NCBI GenBank assembly: GCA_009602735.1
Contig: WELA01010152.1
Span: 4,025-26,037 of the forward strand
DNA: 22,013 bases
Origin: Mesotaenium endlicherianum
Taxonomy: Eukaryota > Streptophyta > Zygnematophyceae > Zygnematales > Mesotaeniaceae
Reading direction: 5' to 3'
The translations under genes and the position numbers were made by a program. The stretch's first letter is position 1. Each line of letters starts with the position of its first letter. The notes beneath the pieces are model-generated. The model had not been told where the DNA came from. It ran no database searches and was given only the letters and a program-made list of their open reading frames with translations. This document shows, in pieces, positions 1-8,378 of the stretch.

Positions 1-1501
1 GGATGAATCTCCTGTACCAATTAGCAAATCCCAAGAATGACTGGAGTTCTTTCTTGGTCGTGGGGGTTGGCCATTCCTCCACCACCGTGGTCTTCTTGGG
101 GTCCATCTTGATGCCATCAGCAGTCACGTGGAGACCTAGGAACTCCACTTCTTGTTTGGCAAACTCGCACTTTGACTCCTTCGCAAATAGCTTGTTTTGC
201 TTCAATACTTCGAGGACTTCTTTCAAGTGTCTCGCATGCTCTTCAAGGGTCTTGCTGTAGATAAGGATGTCATCGATGAATACCACCACAAATCTGTCCA
301 ACATGGGCTGAAATATGGTGTTCATCATAGTCATGAAAGTTGCTGGCGCGTTGGTGAGTCCAAATGGCAGGACCATGAACTCAAAATGTCCATATCTTGT
401 CCTGAATGCCGTCTTCTCTATGTCCGGTTCTGCGATGCGAATCTGGTGGTAGCCGCTCCGTAAGTCAATCTTCGTGAAGTACTTGGCTCCAACCAGCCGG
501 TCCATGAGCTCATCCATGCGCGGCAGCGGGTATCGATTCTTGATGGTGATCTTGTTGAGGGCGCGATAGTCCACACACATCCTCAAGGTACCATCTTTCT
601 TCTTGACAAATAGCACCGGGGCTCCAAATGGCGACTTGCTAGGTCGAATGAAGCCATGCTCCAGTAGCTCCTTGATTTGCTTCTTGACTTCGTCTAGCTC
701 CGTGTATGACATTTTGAACGTAGGCCGAGAGATGGGCTTGCTTCCGGGCTCCAACTCTATCTTGTGGTCTACGAATCTTTTGGGGGGTAGGCCCTTGGGC
801 AATTCCGGGGAGAACACTTCTTTGTAGTCCTCAAAGACTTCTTGTATCTCCTTGGGAACGGGGCTGCCTTCTTGACTCTCGATGTCTTTCTTGATGTCTT
901 TTGGCGTGATCAAGGCCAAAAGAAGCTCGTGTCCCTTCCTCACAAGTCTCTTGAGTTGGAGGGCGGACAATAGTATCTCGTGTGCCGGCTTCTGGATGTC
1001 TTGGGTCTGGATATTCTGGATTGCGCGCAAAATACAGATTCTTGAAGTGATGTCATTCTTGATCTTGATAGTACCGGTCCTCCAATCAACTTGGGGGTTG
1101 TGCTTGGTCAACCAAGGCGTCCCTAGGATGACGTCGTACTTGCCCAATTGCATGGGGGAGAACACTACTCTATCCTTGAAGGACTTGATAGAGAGTGCCA
1201 AGGGGTACGTCTTCTTGGAAGGGGTAGTATAGGAGAATCCATCGGGCATCATAATCTCCTCGTCGTGGTCAAGAGTTCGCATAGTAATACCGTGCTTGGT
1301 GGCAAAATCTGCAGCAATGAAGTTGCCTTGAGCTCCGCTATCCACCAAGATGTGGACCTTCTCTCCTCCAAGGTAACCTCTCAAACTCATTGGGGCTGGA
1401 ACGTCGTCTTCAACGGGGGTCTCCACCTCACTTGGCGTGTTGCCTTCTCGTGAAGTGGGTCTTGGGGTGGTAGGCTCCTGGCCTACCGGCGCTGTCCGTT
1501 T
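1..1501 (-). CDS. pol: Pol polyprotein (protease + reverse transcriptase), partial
   Basis: Retrotransposon Pol copies the element RNA into DNA inside the virus-like particle. The reading frame is open from the end of gag to the left edge of the window and is cut there. A retropepsin-like protease comes first: the active-site triplet of [10 protein letters not shown] is at 1331-1342, and [10 protein letters not shown] follows about 90 residues on. After a linker the RT starts with the finger motif [16 protein letters not shown], then [35 protein letters not shown] and the catalytic FIDD box at 269-280. The thumb end [11 protein letters not shown] lies at the edge. There is no credible start codon at the protease N-terminus; the frame is -1 relative to gag and overlaps its end, so expression as a Gag-Pol fusion by frameshifting is the natural reading. 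RNase H, integrase and any chromodomain would lie beyond position 1. Confidence 0.93.
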
Positions 1502-1504
1502 TTT
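1469..1504 (-). promoter_or_regulatory. Programmed -1 ribosomal frameshift signal at the gag/pol junction
   Basis: Read on the minus strand in the gag frame, the sequence is tcA AAA AAC gga (heptamer at 1504-1498), which is the canonical X XXY YYZ slippery site. A 10-nt spacer (1497-1488) follows, then a perfect 7-bp stem GGTAGGC / GCCTACC (1487-1481 and 1475-1469) with a 5-nt loop. The gag stop codon (1485-1483) sits inside the 5' arm of the stem. Slipping back one base at the heptamer enters exactly the frame in which protease and RT are open. The spacer is slightly longer than the usual 5-9 nt. Function is inferred from position and consensus. Confidence 0.82.
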
Positions 1505-2763
1505 GACAACTTTTTGGGGCATGAAAGTGCACGATGGCCCTTTTCCTTGCAATAGAAGCATAGTCCAGCCGTCATGAGAGCTTCTTTTTCAGCCGGGGAG
1601 AGTCTTGCTTTCACTCCTTGCTGGTTTCTTGCATCATAAGTGTCATTGGAGGGTCTTCCACTCTTCCGGGCAGCCGCGGGGTCCCTTTTAATAACTCCGA
1701 TTTCCATGGGTGTGGGTCCAGATTCGGATGTGGAAGGGGCTGCGTACACCCGCGTCGTCGGTACCCGTGAAGATGAAGGCACGGAGTGCTTGAAATCCAA
1801 GGTATCCACCTTTTGGGCCACTTCAATGATCTTTGAGAAGTCCGTCAAGTCGCGTAACTCCACTTCCTTTGCCACCTTGGGTTTGAGGCCAAAGATGTAA
1901 CGGTCAATCTTCTCCTCGAGAGACATGTTGGGGATCTCAAGAGTGAGGGCGTGAAATCTGGATGTATACTCTTGAACGGACGTCGTTTGCTTGAGATGGT
2001 GGAGCTTTCCTCGGGCAATCTTCTCCGCATTGATGGGCATGAATTGCTTCTTGAGGGCCTCACGAAAATCTGCCCATCTTGCATATGATGGTGGGGGCTC
2101 TTGGCCGAGCATGGGGTGCGCCATAGCTTGATATATAGCCGCTTGATAGTTACGCCACCATGATGTTGCTGCTCCTCTAAGTAAGGTAACGGCAAAGGGA
2201 ACGTAGTCCTCCTCGGGTACTTCAAGGAACGCGAGGTACGTCTCCACTTGGTAGAGCCATAAATTCAGGTTGGCACCTTTCCCGGGGTTGAAAGTGTCGG
2301 GTTTGCCGGGCTTGATGAGTTTCCTTGCTCTCGTTGGCTCTTGTGGAGGCGCTTGAGCCGGGGCTGGATTTTGAGCATTGCTCGCAATAGGGGCAACCAT
2401 GGCAGCCATAGCTTCTCTTGACGCTTGCACGGTTGCTTCATAGGTGGCCAAGCCCACTTGGTTGTGGACGGTCATTAGGAAGGCTGCCCACTCATTTGCG
2501 GGAACTCCTTGTGGTGGGGTCAACTTTGCTATAGCGGCTGCCACGGGATTTGACGGTGCTCCTCCTTGTGGTGCTTCTTGTTGTTGCAGATTTCCTTGAG
2601 TAGGCTCTCCCATCGACGCTGGAGGAGGGTGTGCTCCTCCTTGTGGTGCTTCTTGTTGTTGCAGATTTTCTTGAGTGGGCTCTCCCATCGGCGCTGGAGG
2701 AGGGTGTCTTGGAGAGGAAGGGCTTCCTTCGAAAGCTTGCTGTTGGTCTTGAGGATCGGCCAT
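1483..2763 (-). CDS. gag: Gag polyprotein of Ty3/gypsy element
   Basis: This 426-residue protein would form the capsid of the retrotransposon particle and bind its RNA. The N-terminal ~75 residues are rich in Pro, Gln and Gly and contain a 25-residue unit present twice (the consecutive copies end in [10 protein letters not shown]), encoded by a 75-bp tandem duplication at about 2555-2706. The retrotransposon Gag capsid fold follows at about residues 145-300, with [32 protein letters not shown], the later [10 protein letters not shown] and [15 protein letters not shown] zinc knuckle ([16 protein letters not shown]2CX4HX4C; 1560-1519) lies near the C-terminus, before a basic tail that ends at the TAG at 1485-1483. 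The start codon is the first ATG after the primer-binding site, 25 bases downstream of it. No inactivating lesion is visible. Confidence 0.93.
   Translation of the reverse strand: MADPQDQQQAFEGSPSSPRHPPPAPMGEPTQENLQQQEAPQGGAHPPPASMGEPTQGNLQQQEAPQGGAPSNPVAAAIAKLTPPQGVPANEWAAFLMTVHNQVGLATYEATVQASREAMAAMVAPIASNAQNPAPAQAPPQEPTRARKLIKPGKPDTFNPGKGANLNLWLYQVETYLAFLEVPEEDYVPFAVTLLRGAATSWWRNYQAAIYQAMAHPMLGQEPPPSYARWADFREALKKQFMPINAEKIARGKLHHLKQTTSVQEYTSRFHALTLEIPNMSLEEKIDRYIFGLKPKVAKEVELRDLTDFSKIIEVAQKVDTLDFKHSVPSSSRVPTTRVYAAPSTSESGPTPMEIGVIKRDPAAARKSGRPSNDTYDARNQQGVKARLSPAEKEALMTAGLCFYCKEKGHRALSCPKKLSKNGQRR
2555..2706 (-). repeat. 75-bp tandem duplication inside gag
   Basis: Two consecutive copies of a 75-bp unit encode the repeated Pro/Gln/Gly-rich 25-residue segment of Gag. 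The same 9-mer TGCTCCTCC starts at 2557 and 2632 on the + strand. The copies differ at only a few bases and keep the frame. Confidence 0.85.
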
Positions 2764-2787
2764 CTTCTTGTGCTACCAAAGTGCCTA

Positions 2788-2799
2788 GCTCCGATACCA
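2788..2799 (-). promoter_or_regulatory. Primer-binding site (initiator-Met tRNA type)
   Basis: The minus strand reads TGGTATCGGAGC, one base from the LTR end. The common plant initiator-Met PBS is TGGTATCAGAGC, so there is a single A-to-G difference. The second element in the window carries the same G, which suggests the host tRNA 3' end has the matching base and this is not random decay. Confidence 0.85.
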
Positions 2800-2800
2800 C

Positions 2801-3303
2801 TGTAGTGAAACAGATAGATAAAGTACTTAGTAAAACAGAATACTTTATCTATTCAAGACAAGGATCTTTGAACACAAGTGGTAGCTTCTTGAAAGAGAGA
2901 TGGCTTCTTGAAAGTTAATATATTTCTGGATTTTGGCAAGTACAAGAGTGATTCTGGAATGTCTTTCTATGTTCTAGCTCTTGTTTATATACTTGCTACA
3001 TAAGTAATTTCTAGGAAAGTGTATGTTGATGTGTTGGCACCCAACACATCCCAAAACTTGCCACCTCTTTCTAGAATAATGTACACATGTCCTTTTGACC
3101 TAAAAATGGCACATTTGACTTTTGCCACATGGAGTTCTTCTAGGTCTTTCCTCTAACTTCGAAAATGCCTTGGAAGGTTCAAAGGACATGAACCAAGTTA
3201 CTAGAGTACCTATTCACACTTGACTCCACACAAAACTACTCCAAATATATTCGAAAACATTAAAATATATGCAAACTAATATATAATAACTCAAATCACT
3301 ACA
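2801..3303 (-). repeat. 5' LTR of the intact Ty3/gypsy element (503 bp)
   Basis: The LTR is bounded by a 7-bp terminal inverted repeat, TGTAGTG at 2801-2807 and CACTACA at 3297-3303, giving the usual TG...CA ends. It lies one base from the primer-binding site. A TATA-like box TATATAAAC (minus strand, 2991-2983) probably drives transcription toward gag. A perfect 10-bp inverted repeat (3028-3037 / 3041-3050, 3-nt spacer) lies about 40 bp upstream of the TATA box, and a 12-bp inverted repeat (2814-2825 / 2841-2852) sits in the R/U5 side. The five bases after the LTR are ATCTC; the matching target duplication would be outside the window. Confidence 0.88.
2983..2991 (-). promoter_or_regulatory. 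TATA-like box in LTR
   Basis: TATATAAAC on the minus strand inside the LTR, upstream of gag and in the right orientation. It is the best pol II promoter candidate of the element; transcription would start about 30 bp further on. Confidence 0.55.
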
Positions 3304-3436
3304 ATCTCAATTGTTTGAGCACATGAATAATAGCAAGCAGCTCTTTATCATGCACGGAAGAGTTAATTTCAATTGGGTTAAATTTCATAGACTCATACAG
3401 CACACGGTATCAAGCAAGTCCTCGATTCTGGGTAAA
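3304..3436. other. Spacer between two retrotransposon LTRs
   Basis: A short AT-rich stretch between the outer end of the intact element's LTR and the presumed start of the diverged 3' LTR of the second element. No ORF, RNA gene or repeat was recognised. It may be part of the older element, whose left boundary is uncertain. Confidence 0.4.
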
Positions 3437-4768
3437 TGAAATGAATCTTGCTTATTCCAGATTTATATATTTCATTTAAACATATAAGATCAGAGATAGG
3501 TGGAAGCGTGTGAAATCAGGGAGCGATCTTCGCCCTTATAATGAATTCCATTTACTCATCTCCACCCCTTGACTCATTTACCGTAGTGTGCCATAGTTGC
3601 ACACTAACACGAGGCACAAGTAAGAGGCGAGCTTGAGTACTTGAGCTTCTCCTTTAGAAACTCATGGCCTCTTGCCTATCAGGCATGCAAGCATGTATAG
3701 TGCATGCAAGCATGTATAGTACATGCACAACATCAGGGGACTGAATATCAAAGGCGCTCTCATTCAGATGACCATAATGTAGCTAAAACACATCCCACTA
3801 AATTAGGTGCAAAACCATGGAATCTGTCCGCTGTGTGACCCCGAAATGTCAGAGGGCATACCTCTGCCAGTACTACTCCAAGTTGAGCAAACTTAACGGC
3901 AAGCGAGACATCTTGATGAGACCTTTCTGAAAAGTCCTAGTTCGTCCCATTTGGAGCGCAGACGAAGCAGCCATGTGAATTTCCGTGAAGGCTGGTCAGT
4001 AGAACGAACCCAAAAGTGCACACATGACTTGCAAGTAGAAATCCGACTGTAAAGCCTACTGTCCAGAATCCGGGACCACGAAATCCCAGCCTGCTATGTA
4101 CCTAGTGACCACCTGGTTGACCATGGCGCAAGGTGCGCCGTTTCGTGGGAAACCCGTTAAGTTGGGACCCACGGATCTAGGTATAACGACCATATTAATT
4201 GGTCGGTTGACTAAAGTCCTAACTGTTCAGTTGACTGACGACGGCTCCGCCTACCCAGGAGTTGACCACACCGGTAGGACATCGGTTTACCGCATCTCAG
4301 TCGACCTCCCGACTTTCAGTATACTACGGTCACATGTGCCAATCTACAAATAATAATCTAAATGAATATGTCTATCCTCAGCGTACTGAAGCTAAGTATA
4401 TTGACTAATATCAAGCGAGCTTACTATATGTCAACCTACTGGTATTATATCCTATATATAACTGATATATAAATCTCAGCCAACTATACTATGATACAAA
4501 AGTCATCCTGTTGACCTTTTCAACAATGTCAGCAAACCACACTACGATACAAAAGTCATCTTGCTGACCTTTTCAACATAGTCAGCAAACTACACTATGG
4601 TACAAAAGTCATCCTGCTGACCTTTTTGATAGAGTAAGTAAACTCGCATTACATCGACATACATTCATTTAGATGAACTCGCACATGTGAGTATATGAAC
4701 ATAATACTTATTTAGTGTTATATTTATATATGCAATTAATTAAATAAATAATGAACTGATTCATTACA
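3437..4768 (-). repeat. Diverged 3' LTR (or related LTR) of the decayed second Ty3/gypsy element
   Basis: The right end GATTCATTACA (4758-4768) is identical to the outer end of the 5' LTR at 8086-8096. The left end TGAAATGAATC at 3437 resembles the inner end TGAAATGAGTC at 7391. Inside, the stretch around 4240-4285 (CCGCCTACCC, AGGAGTTGACCAC, GGTAGGAC) matches the 5' LTR around 7740-7790 with transition-type differences. At about 1330 bp it is almost twice the length of the 5' LTR, partly because of a 53-bp tandem repeat. The right boundary is firm and the left boundary is tentative. Confidence 0.5.
4484..4642. repeat. 53-bp tandem repeat, three copies
   Basis: Three consecutive units share the core RATACAAAAGTCATC (or GGTACAAAAGTCATC) followed by TGACCTTTT. 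The cores begin at 4493, 4546 and 4599, an exact 53-bp period. The units differ by a few substitutions. The array lies inside the long LTR-like block and is absent from the shorter LTR at 7391-8096. Confidence 0.8.
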
Positions 4769-5711
4769 GTAAAGCATACTTGTTCTTTACTGTAATTTTG
4801 TTAAGAGCTCTGTAATCCCCACACATCCGCATACTCCCATCCTTTTTCTTAACAAATAGGATGGGTGCGCTATAAGGTGATTTACTGGGGAAAAATAACC
4901 ATTTTCCTCCAACTCTGCAATCTGTGTTTTCAACTCTTCGCTCTCCACATAAGACAAGCCATAAGTGCGTTGCCAAGGTGACTGACTCCCAGGAAATAAA
5001 TCAATCCTATGATCTACTTCCCCCTTAGGGGGCAGTCCTGGAGTCCTATTAAAAACATCAGTATACTAGGCAACAACTTTTGCAGCAGTAGGGTGCTCCG
5101 GAGGGCTAACCTTTTTCTCAACCACCACTTCAGGTTGAGCAGGTATCTCTTTTAGCAGCAAACACAACATTCTGCCTTCCTTCTGGTTCCAACTTTCGAT
5201 GAAGTCCATTGCATTCAGCAATTTGCATCCTCCAGGGAGCCTGTTCTTTTACTTCATTTGCCATCCATACAGGACAAGAGGAAGAGCATTGGTGGGTGCC
5301 AAGTTAGTGTGCCCATCGCTGGCTCCTCTCACTTTAACTATACCTCTGCTCCAACACACTTCAGCTTGATGTCTATCTAGCCAGGCCCTGCCTAGCACAA
5401 GATCATAAAAGCCAGTGTTGAGTACCTCAAATGTAAGCGTTTCAATTAGAACTGCAATGCCAGAACCTAACTGGACCTTGATAGGCTTGGTTATAATTCC
5501 TCCCGGGATACTTGAGGCATCTCCAAGGAAAATTTTCCTATTCCCTTGGGTGACAGTAAGTAACCTTAGCCGCTTAACTAAGTTCTTATCGATAAAAGAA
5601 TGTTACGCCTCTCCGTCAACAAACGCCCTCACCTTCCTACCTGCAATCATACAATGCAGTAGGATAGGGAGGACTGACTATCCTGACTTTCGCATTGTGC
5701 TCCTAACTTAG
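4769..5711 (-). pseudogene. Broken pol remnant (protease and N-terminal RT)
   Basis: Minus-strand fragments show a retropepsin-like domain: AFVDGEA followed by a stop where the intact frame would continue HSFIDK, then KIFLGDAS and YDLVLGRAWLDRHQAE. After further stops the RT N-terminus appears: [26 protein letters not shown], a frameshift, then [32 protein letters not shown] and KNKYALL. The RT ends in a stop exactly at the LTR junction near 4768. It lacks the catalytic DD box, RNase H and integrase. Many stops look like C-to-T or G-to-A changes, as expected of an old methylated copy. Confidence 0.8.
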
Positions 5712-5929
5712 CAAAGAAATGTCGGACATCAGGTGGAACAAGATCATCCAAAGTGCGCACTCTCTGGTGGTCAATATTGCTGATGGTCTTCTCTATCTGT
5801 TTGACAGGCATGCATAGTGAATCCAGTTCAGCAGGACCCATAATACTTGCTACGAGGGCAGCTAGTGACGACTCACTATCTCTAGCATCCTCACAGTCAG
5901 TAGACTGGATTACTAATTGATGCTGACTT

Positions 5930-7318
5930 TTAAAGGCTGGTCCTTCCTTTCGACCTTTGGAAGGTGCTTCCTAGAACACTGCTCTCTATAGTGACCCAAC
6001 TCCTGGCAGTGGTAGCAAATTGGTTTTGCTGAGGCTGGTCTCGGCTTAGTCCTACCACCATCTCTTCCAGAGCCACCTCGAGAGTATCCACCTCTCCCTC
6101 TAGACTATATAGCATTATACTCATACTAATACTCATCACCCTGATTATCCTCAGCCTGATCTCCTTCAATTGCATTGTAGGAACCGTGGGACTTTTTGAC
6201 AATCTTAGACACCAAAGCATTACTCTGGCGCTTGTGATTGAACTGCTGCCGACCCCAGGCATCAGCGTCCTGGATCGAGTCAGCCAATTTCTCATATTCC
6301 TTTTCAGCATAATGACCTGAGACTTCGGACTTCAAGCCATACCTGAAGTATGCTATCCTATCCACTCTGGCAAGTTTGGCTGCTTCATCATGTTCTCCTG
6401 GAACTTTTGAGCAAACTCAGCAATTGAAGTGGTCTGCTTCAGTGTCAAGGAGATCATAGCATAGATAGTTTTCTCCTGTTGGTTGATGACATCAAACTTC
6501 TCATGCAGATCCTCGACAAACTCTACCCAAGTAGGGTCACCGAGTTGCTGAGCCTTACGCCCTCCTTTCCAATACAGCCACCAGTCTGATGCACTGCCTT
6601 TCAGTAGAGCACCAGTGTGCTTGACCTTCTCGTAATCCTGCAGTTCTGAGTAGTGCTCCAGCCACTTCTCAATATCAGCGAGAGACTTGATCAGGTAATA
6701 TTTGTTTCTCTCAGGATCATACTCCTAGAGAGATTTTGGCTTAGGCTTACTAGGCCCTCTGCCACCACCACCAGTGGTTTGAGAACCCAGTTGGTCTCTG
6801 TCACGCAGCCATGCCATCATGATCCTTTTGTCCTCCTGTTGGGACTGATACATGCTCGCCATTTGCAATTGCATCTGAACAAATAAGGCTCCCAGATCTA
6901 CTTTCTGAGGTGGTAGTCCAATGAACGCAGCAACAGCAACATTAGCTCTATTAGCAGTAGTTTCCACATTCCCAATTGTTGCCGCTCCGGCTATGCCTGT
7001 TGCGCTCAACTGTCTGCAAATTTGAGATAGAGGTATGACAGTAGGCACAGCTGGAGGTTGGTTTTGGAGATTGGCCCTCTCTGCCATCTGCTCTTCCACC
7101 GTGCTTTCATCAGGGGCCCTCCTGTTCACTACCTCCTCTACCTCTTTGGCTAAAAGCTCATCCTCAGCCAACTGGGGTGCTATTGCAGCAAGAGCTGCTG
7201 CCTGTTCAGCAGCTTCTCTTGCTCCTGCATTTTTCAACGTTTCTAAGTAGGTACGGGGTTCAAAGACGCGACTTTCGTCCTGCCCTTCTACAATGTTATC
7301 ATTGTCCTTACCCTCCAT
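5930..7318 (-). pseudogene. Broken gag remnant of second Ty3/gypsy element
   Basis: The N-terminal 197 residues are open from the ATG at 7318 (MEGKDNDNIVEGQDESRV) to a stop at about 6725. The same frame continues after the stop with YDPERNKYYLIKSL, GALLKGSASDWWLYW and WVEFVEDLHEKFDVI, the Gag capsid region. A frameshift near 6400 moves the coding sense to another frame (RIAYFRYGLKSEV, DADAWGRQQFNHKRQ), and two more stops precede a Gly/Arg-rich stretch and a CCHC zinc knuckle (CYHCQELGHYREQC; 6017-5976). It is therefore a once-complete Gag broken by stops and an indel. The N-terminal ~130 residues are Ala/Glu-rich and unlike the Pro/Gln-rich N-terminus of the intact element. Confidence 0.8.
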
Positions 7319-7378
7319 TTCTCAAGAGTTGCTAGTTTGAGACCTAGTCCGTACCAAAAATGACTACTGTGATAAGAC

Positions 7379-7389
7379 CTCCGATACCA
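7379..7389 (-). promoter_or_regulatory. Primer-binding site of second element
   Basis: The minus strand reads TGGTATCGGAG, one base from the LTR end, identical over 11 bases to the PBS of the intact element and complementary to an initiator-Met-type tRNA 3' end. Confidence 0.75.
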
Positions 7390-7390
7390 C

Positions 7391-8096
7391 TGAAATGAGT
7401 CGACTTACCAATAGGCGATTAACAATTAATGAAGATCTTTATATCAGCCAGTAATCTTCATGGCCTTTTCTGTTGACTGATTAAACAGCAAAAAGACAAC
7501 AAACCAGCAGTGGCCATTACTCGCAAGTCAAATGCAAGTAAACTAGCATCAATAACGCAATCAGTAAACTCATATATAAGCAAAACTAGAAGACAATGCG
7601 TAACAATGGCCTCTCGCCTTGGATTCAGATCTCTCTCAGTAAGCAGTACAAGAGAGTTGCCTCATCTCCAAATGTCGAACTTGAGAGCAATGTCTAGCCT
7701 ATGTACATGGAATGAGTTTACTGTTCAACGGCAAGTGCGATGGCACCGCCTACTCGGGAGTTAACCACGTTGGTAGGACCTCGATTAACCAAATCCACCA
7801 CCATCTCCCATCATCCCGAATCGCCATCCATCCCAAGGATGTCATCTGGCCATTCACCTAGCATATCACACTTCATTGCATATCTAGGCAATTCGTTGCT
7901 ACCGAGTACGGAAGTCAACTGGCTGTCAAAGAATGTGTCAGCTAGCTGACCTAAGTTGACTTCAGCCTGCTGCTCTCGGCTGAGTCATTAAACTGGTAAT
8001 TATATAAAGTCCAGCAAACTGAATTCAGCAAGCTGAACTTAATTAACTATCATATATAAATGAATATTATACCTACCAATATACTGATTCATTACA
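7391..8096 (-). repeat. 5' LTR of decayed Ty3/gypsy element (706 bp)
   Basis: Begins TGAAATGAGTC next to the primer-binding site and ends GATTCATTACA, an 11-bp terminal inverted repeat with two mismatches and TG...CA termini. The interior shares blocks with the LTR-like segment at 3437-4768. Short ORFs on the + strand inside it are not credible genes. Confidence 0.7.
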
Positions 8097-8111
8097 TCAG
8101 GAGTTTAGAAA

Positions 8112-8378
8112 GTGGTGCATAGAGTGGTCCCCATCTCTGAGATGGGCACACACTCGCTACAAAAGGGAGCAGCCACAGCTGCTGCCTACCTAAGCGTAGT
8201 AGGGCGTGTGTCTAAGAGCATGGGTAGGTGGCGCTCGGACAAGGCTAAAGATGCCGACATCGTAGACTTGGACAAGAAGGTAGCAAAAGCCTCGTGTGCA
8301 ATTGCTATCCCAAACAAGGCTAGCCTAGCGCCTTACACCTAGGTCAAGATTGCCGAAGCATTCAAGAAAAAGAGATAA
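8112..8378 (+). pseudogene. Decayed tyrosine-recombinase-like C-terminal fragment
   Basis: The open stretch reads PISEMGTHSLQKGAATAAAYLSVVGRVSKSMGRWRS over its first half. In tyrosine recombinases of DIRS/Ngaro-type and related mobile elements, a block like HSLRKGAATAAA...GRWRS carries the catalytic HxxR and the following His/Trp. Here the Arg position is Gln (codon CAA, one transition from CGA), and no convincing nucleophile Tyr follows GRWRS. A TAG at 8340-8342 interrupts it, after which the frame continues for 11 codons (VKIAEAFKKK...) to a TAA at 8376-8378. No N-terminal catalytic half is present. The family assignment rests on motif resemblance only. Confidence 0.4.

Larger units (their letters stand above)
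1..3303 (-). mobile_element. Ty3/gypsy LTR retrotransposon, 5' portion, apparently intact
   Basis: On the minus strand the order is LTR (3303-2801), tRNA primer-binding site (2799-2788), gag (2763-1483) and pol (1501 to the left edge) with aspartic protease followed by reverse transcriptase. Protease before RT suits either LTR superfamily, but the RT wording ([21 protein letters not shown]) and the single CCHC knuckle at the Gag C-terminus are typical of Ty3/gypsy. I saw no stop codon or frameshift in gag or in the visible pol other than the gag/pol frame change, so the insertion looks young. RNase H, integrase and the 3' LTR lie outside the window, so completeness and target-site duplication cannot be tested here. 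Confidence 0.93.
3437..8096 (-). mobile_element. Decayed, internally deleted Ty3/gypsy retrotransposon
   Basis: On the minus strand: 5' LTR 8096-7391, primer-binding site 7389-7379, gag remnant 7318-5930, protease remnant about 5700-5270, truncated RT 5040-4769, then the LTR-like block 4768-3437. Several in-frame stops and at least two frameshifts make it non-coding. The RT breaks off after its first conserved blocks and abuts the LTR end, so the rest of RT, RNase H, integrase and the polypurine tract are deleted. Its Gag and LTRs differ from those of the neighbouring intact element, so it is a separate family. Confidence 0.75.

Noticed and set aside
1148..1453. + strand ORFs across 3-1453
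   Set aside because: They are antisense shadows of the retrotransposon pol frame.
4484..4642. CRISPR-like array
   Set aside because: Three directly adjacent 53-bp units without spacers, inside a eukaryotic LTR; an ordinary tandem repeat.
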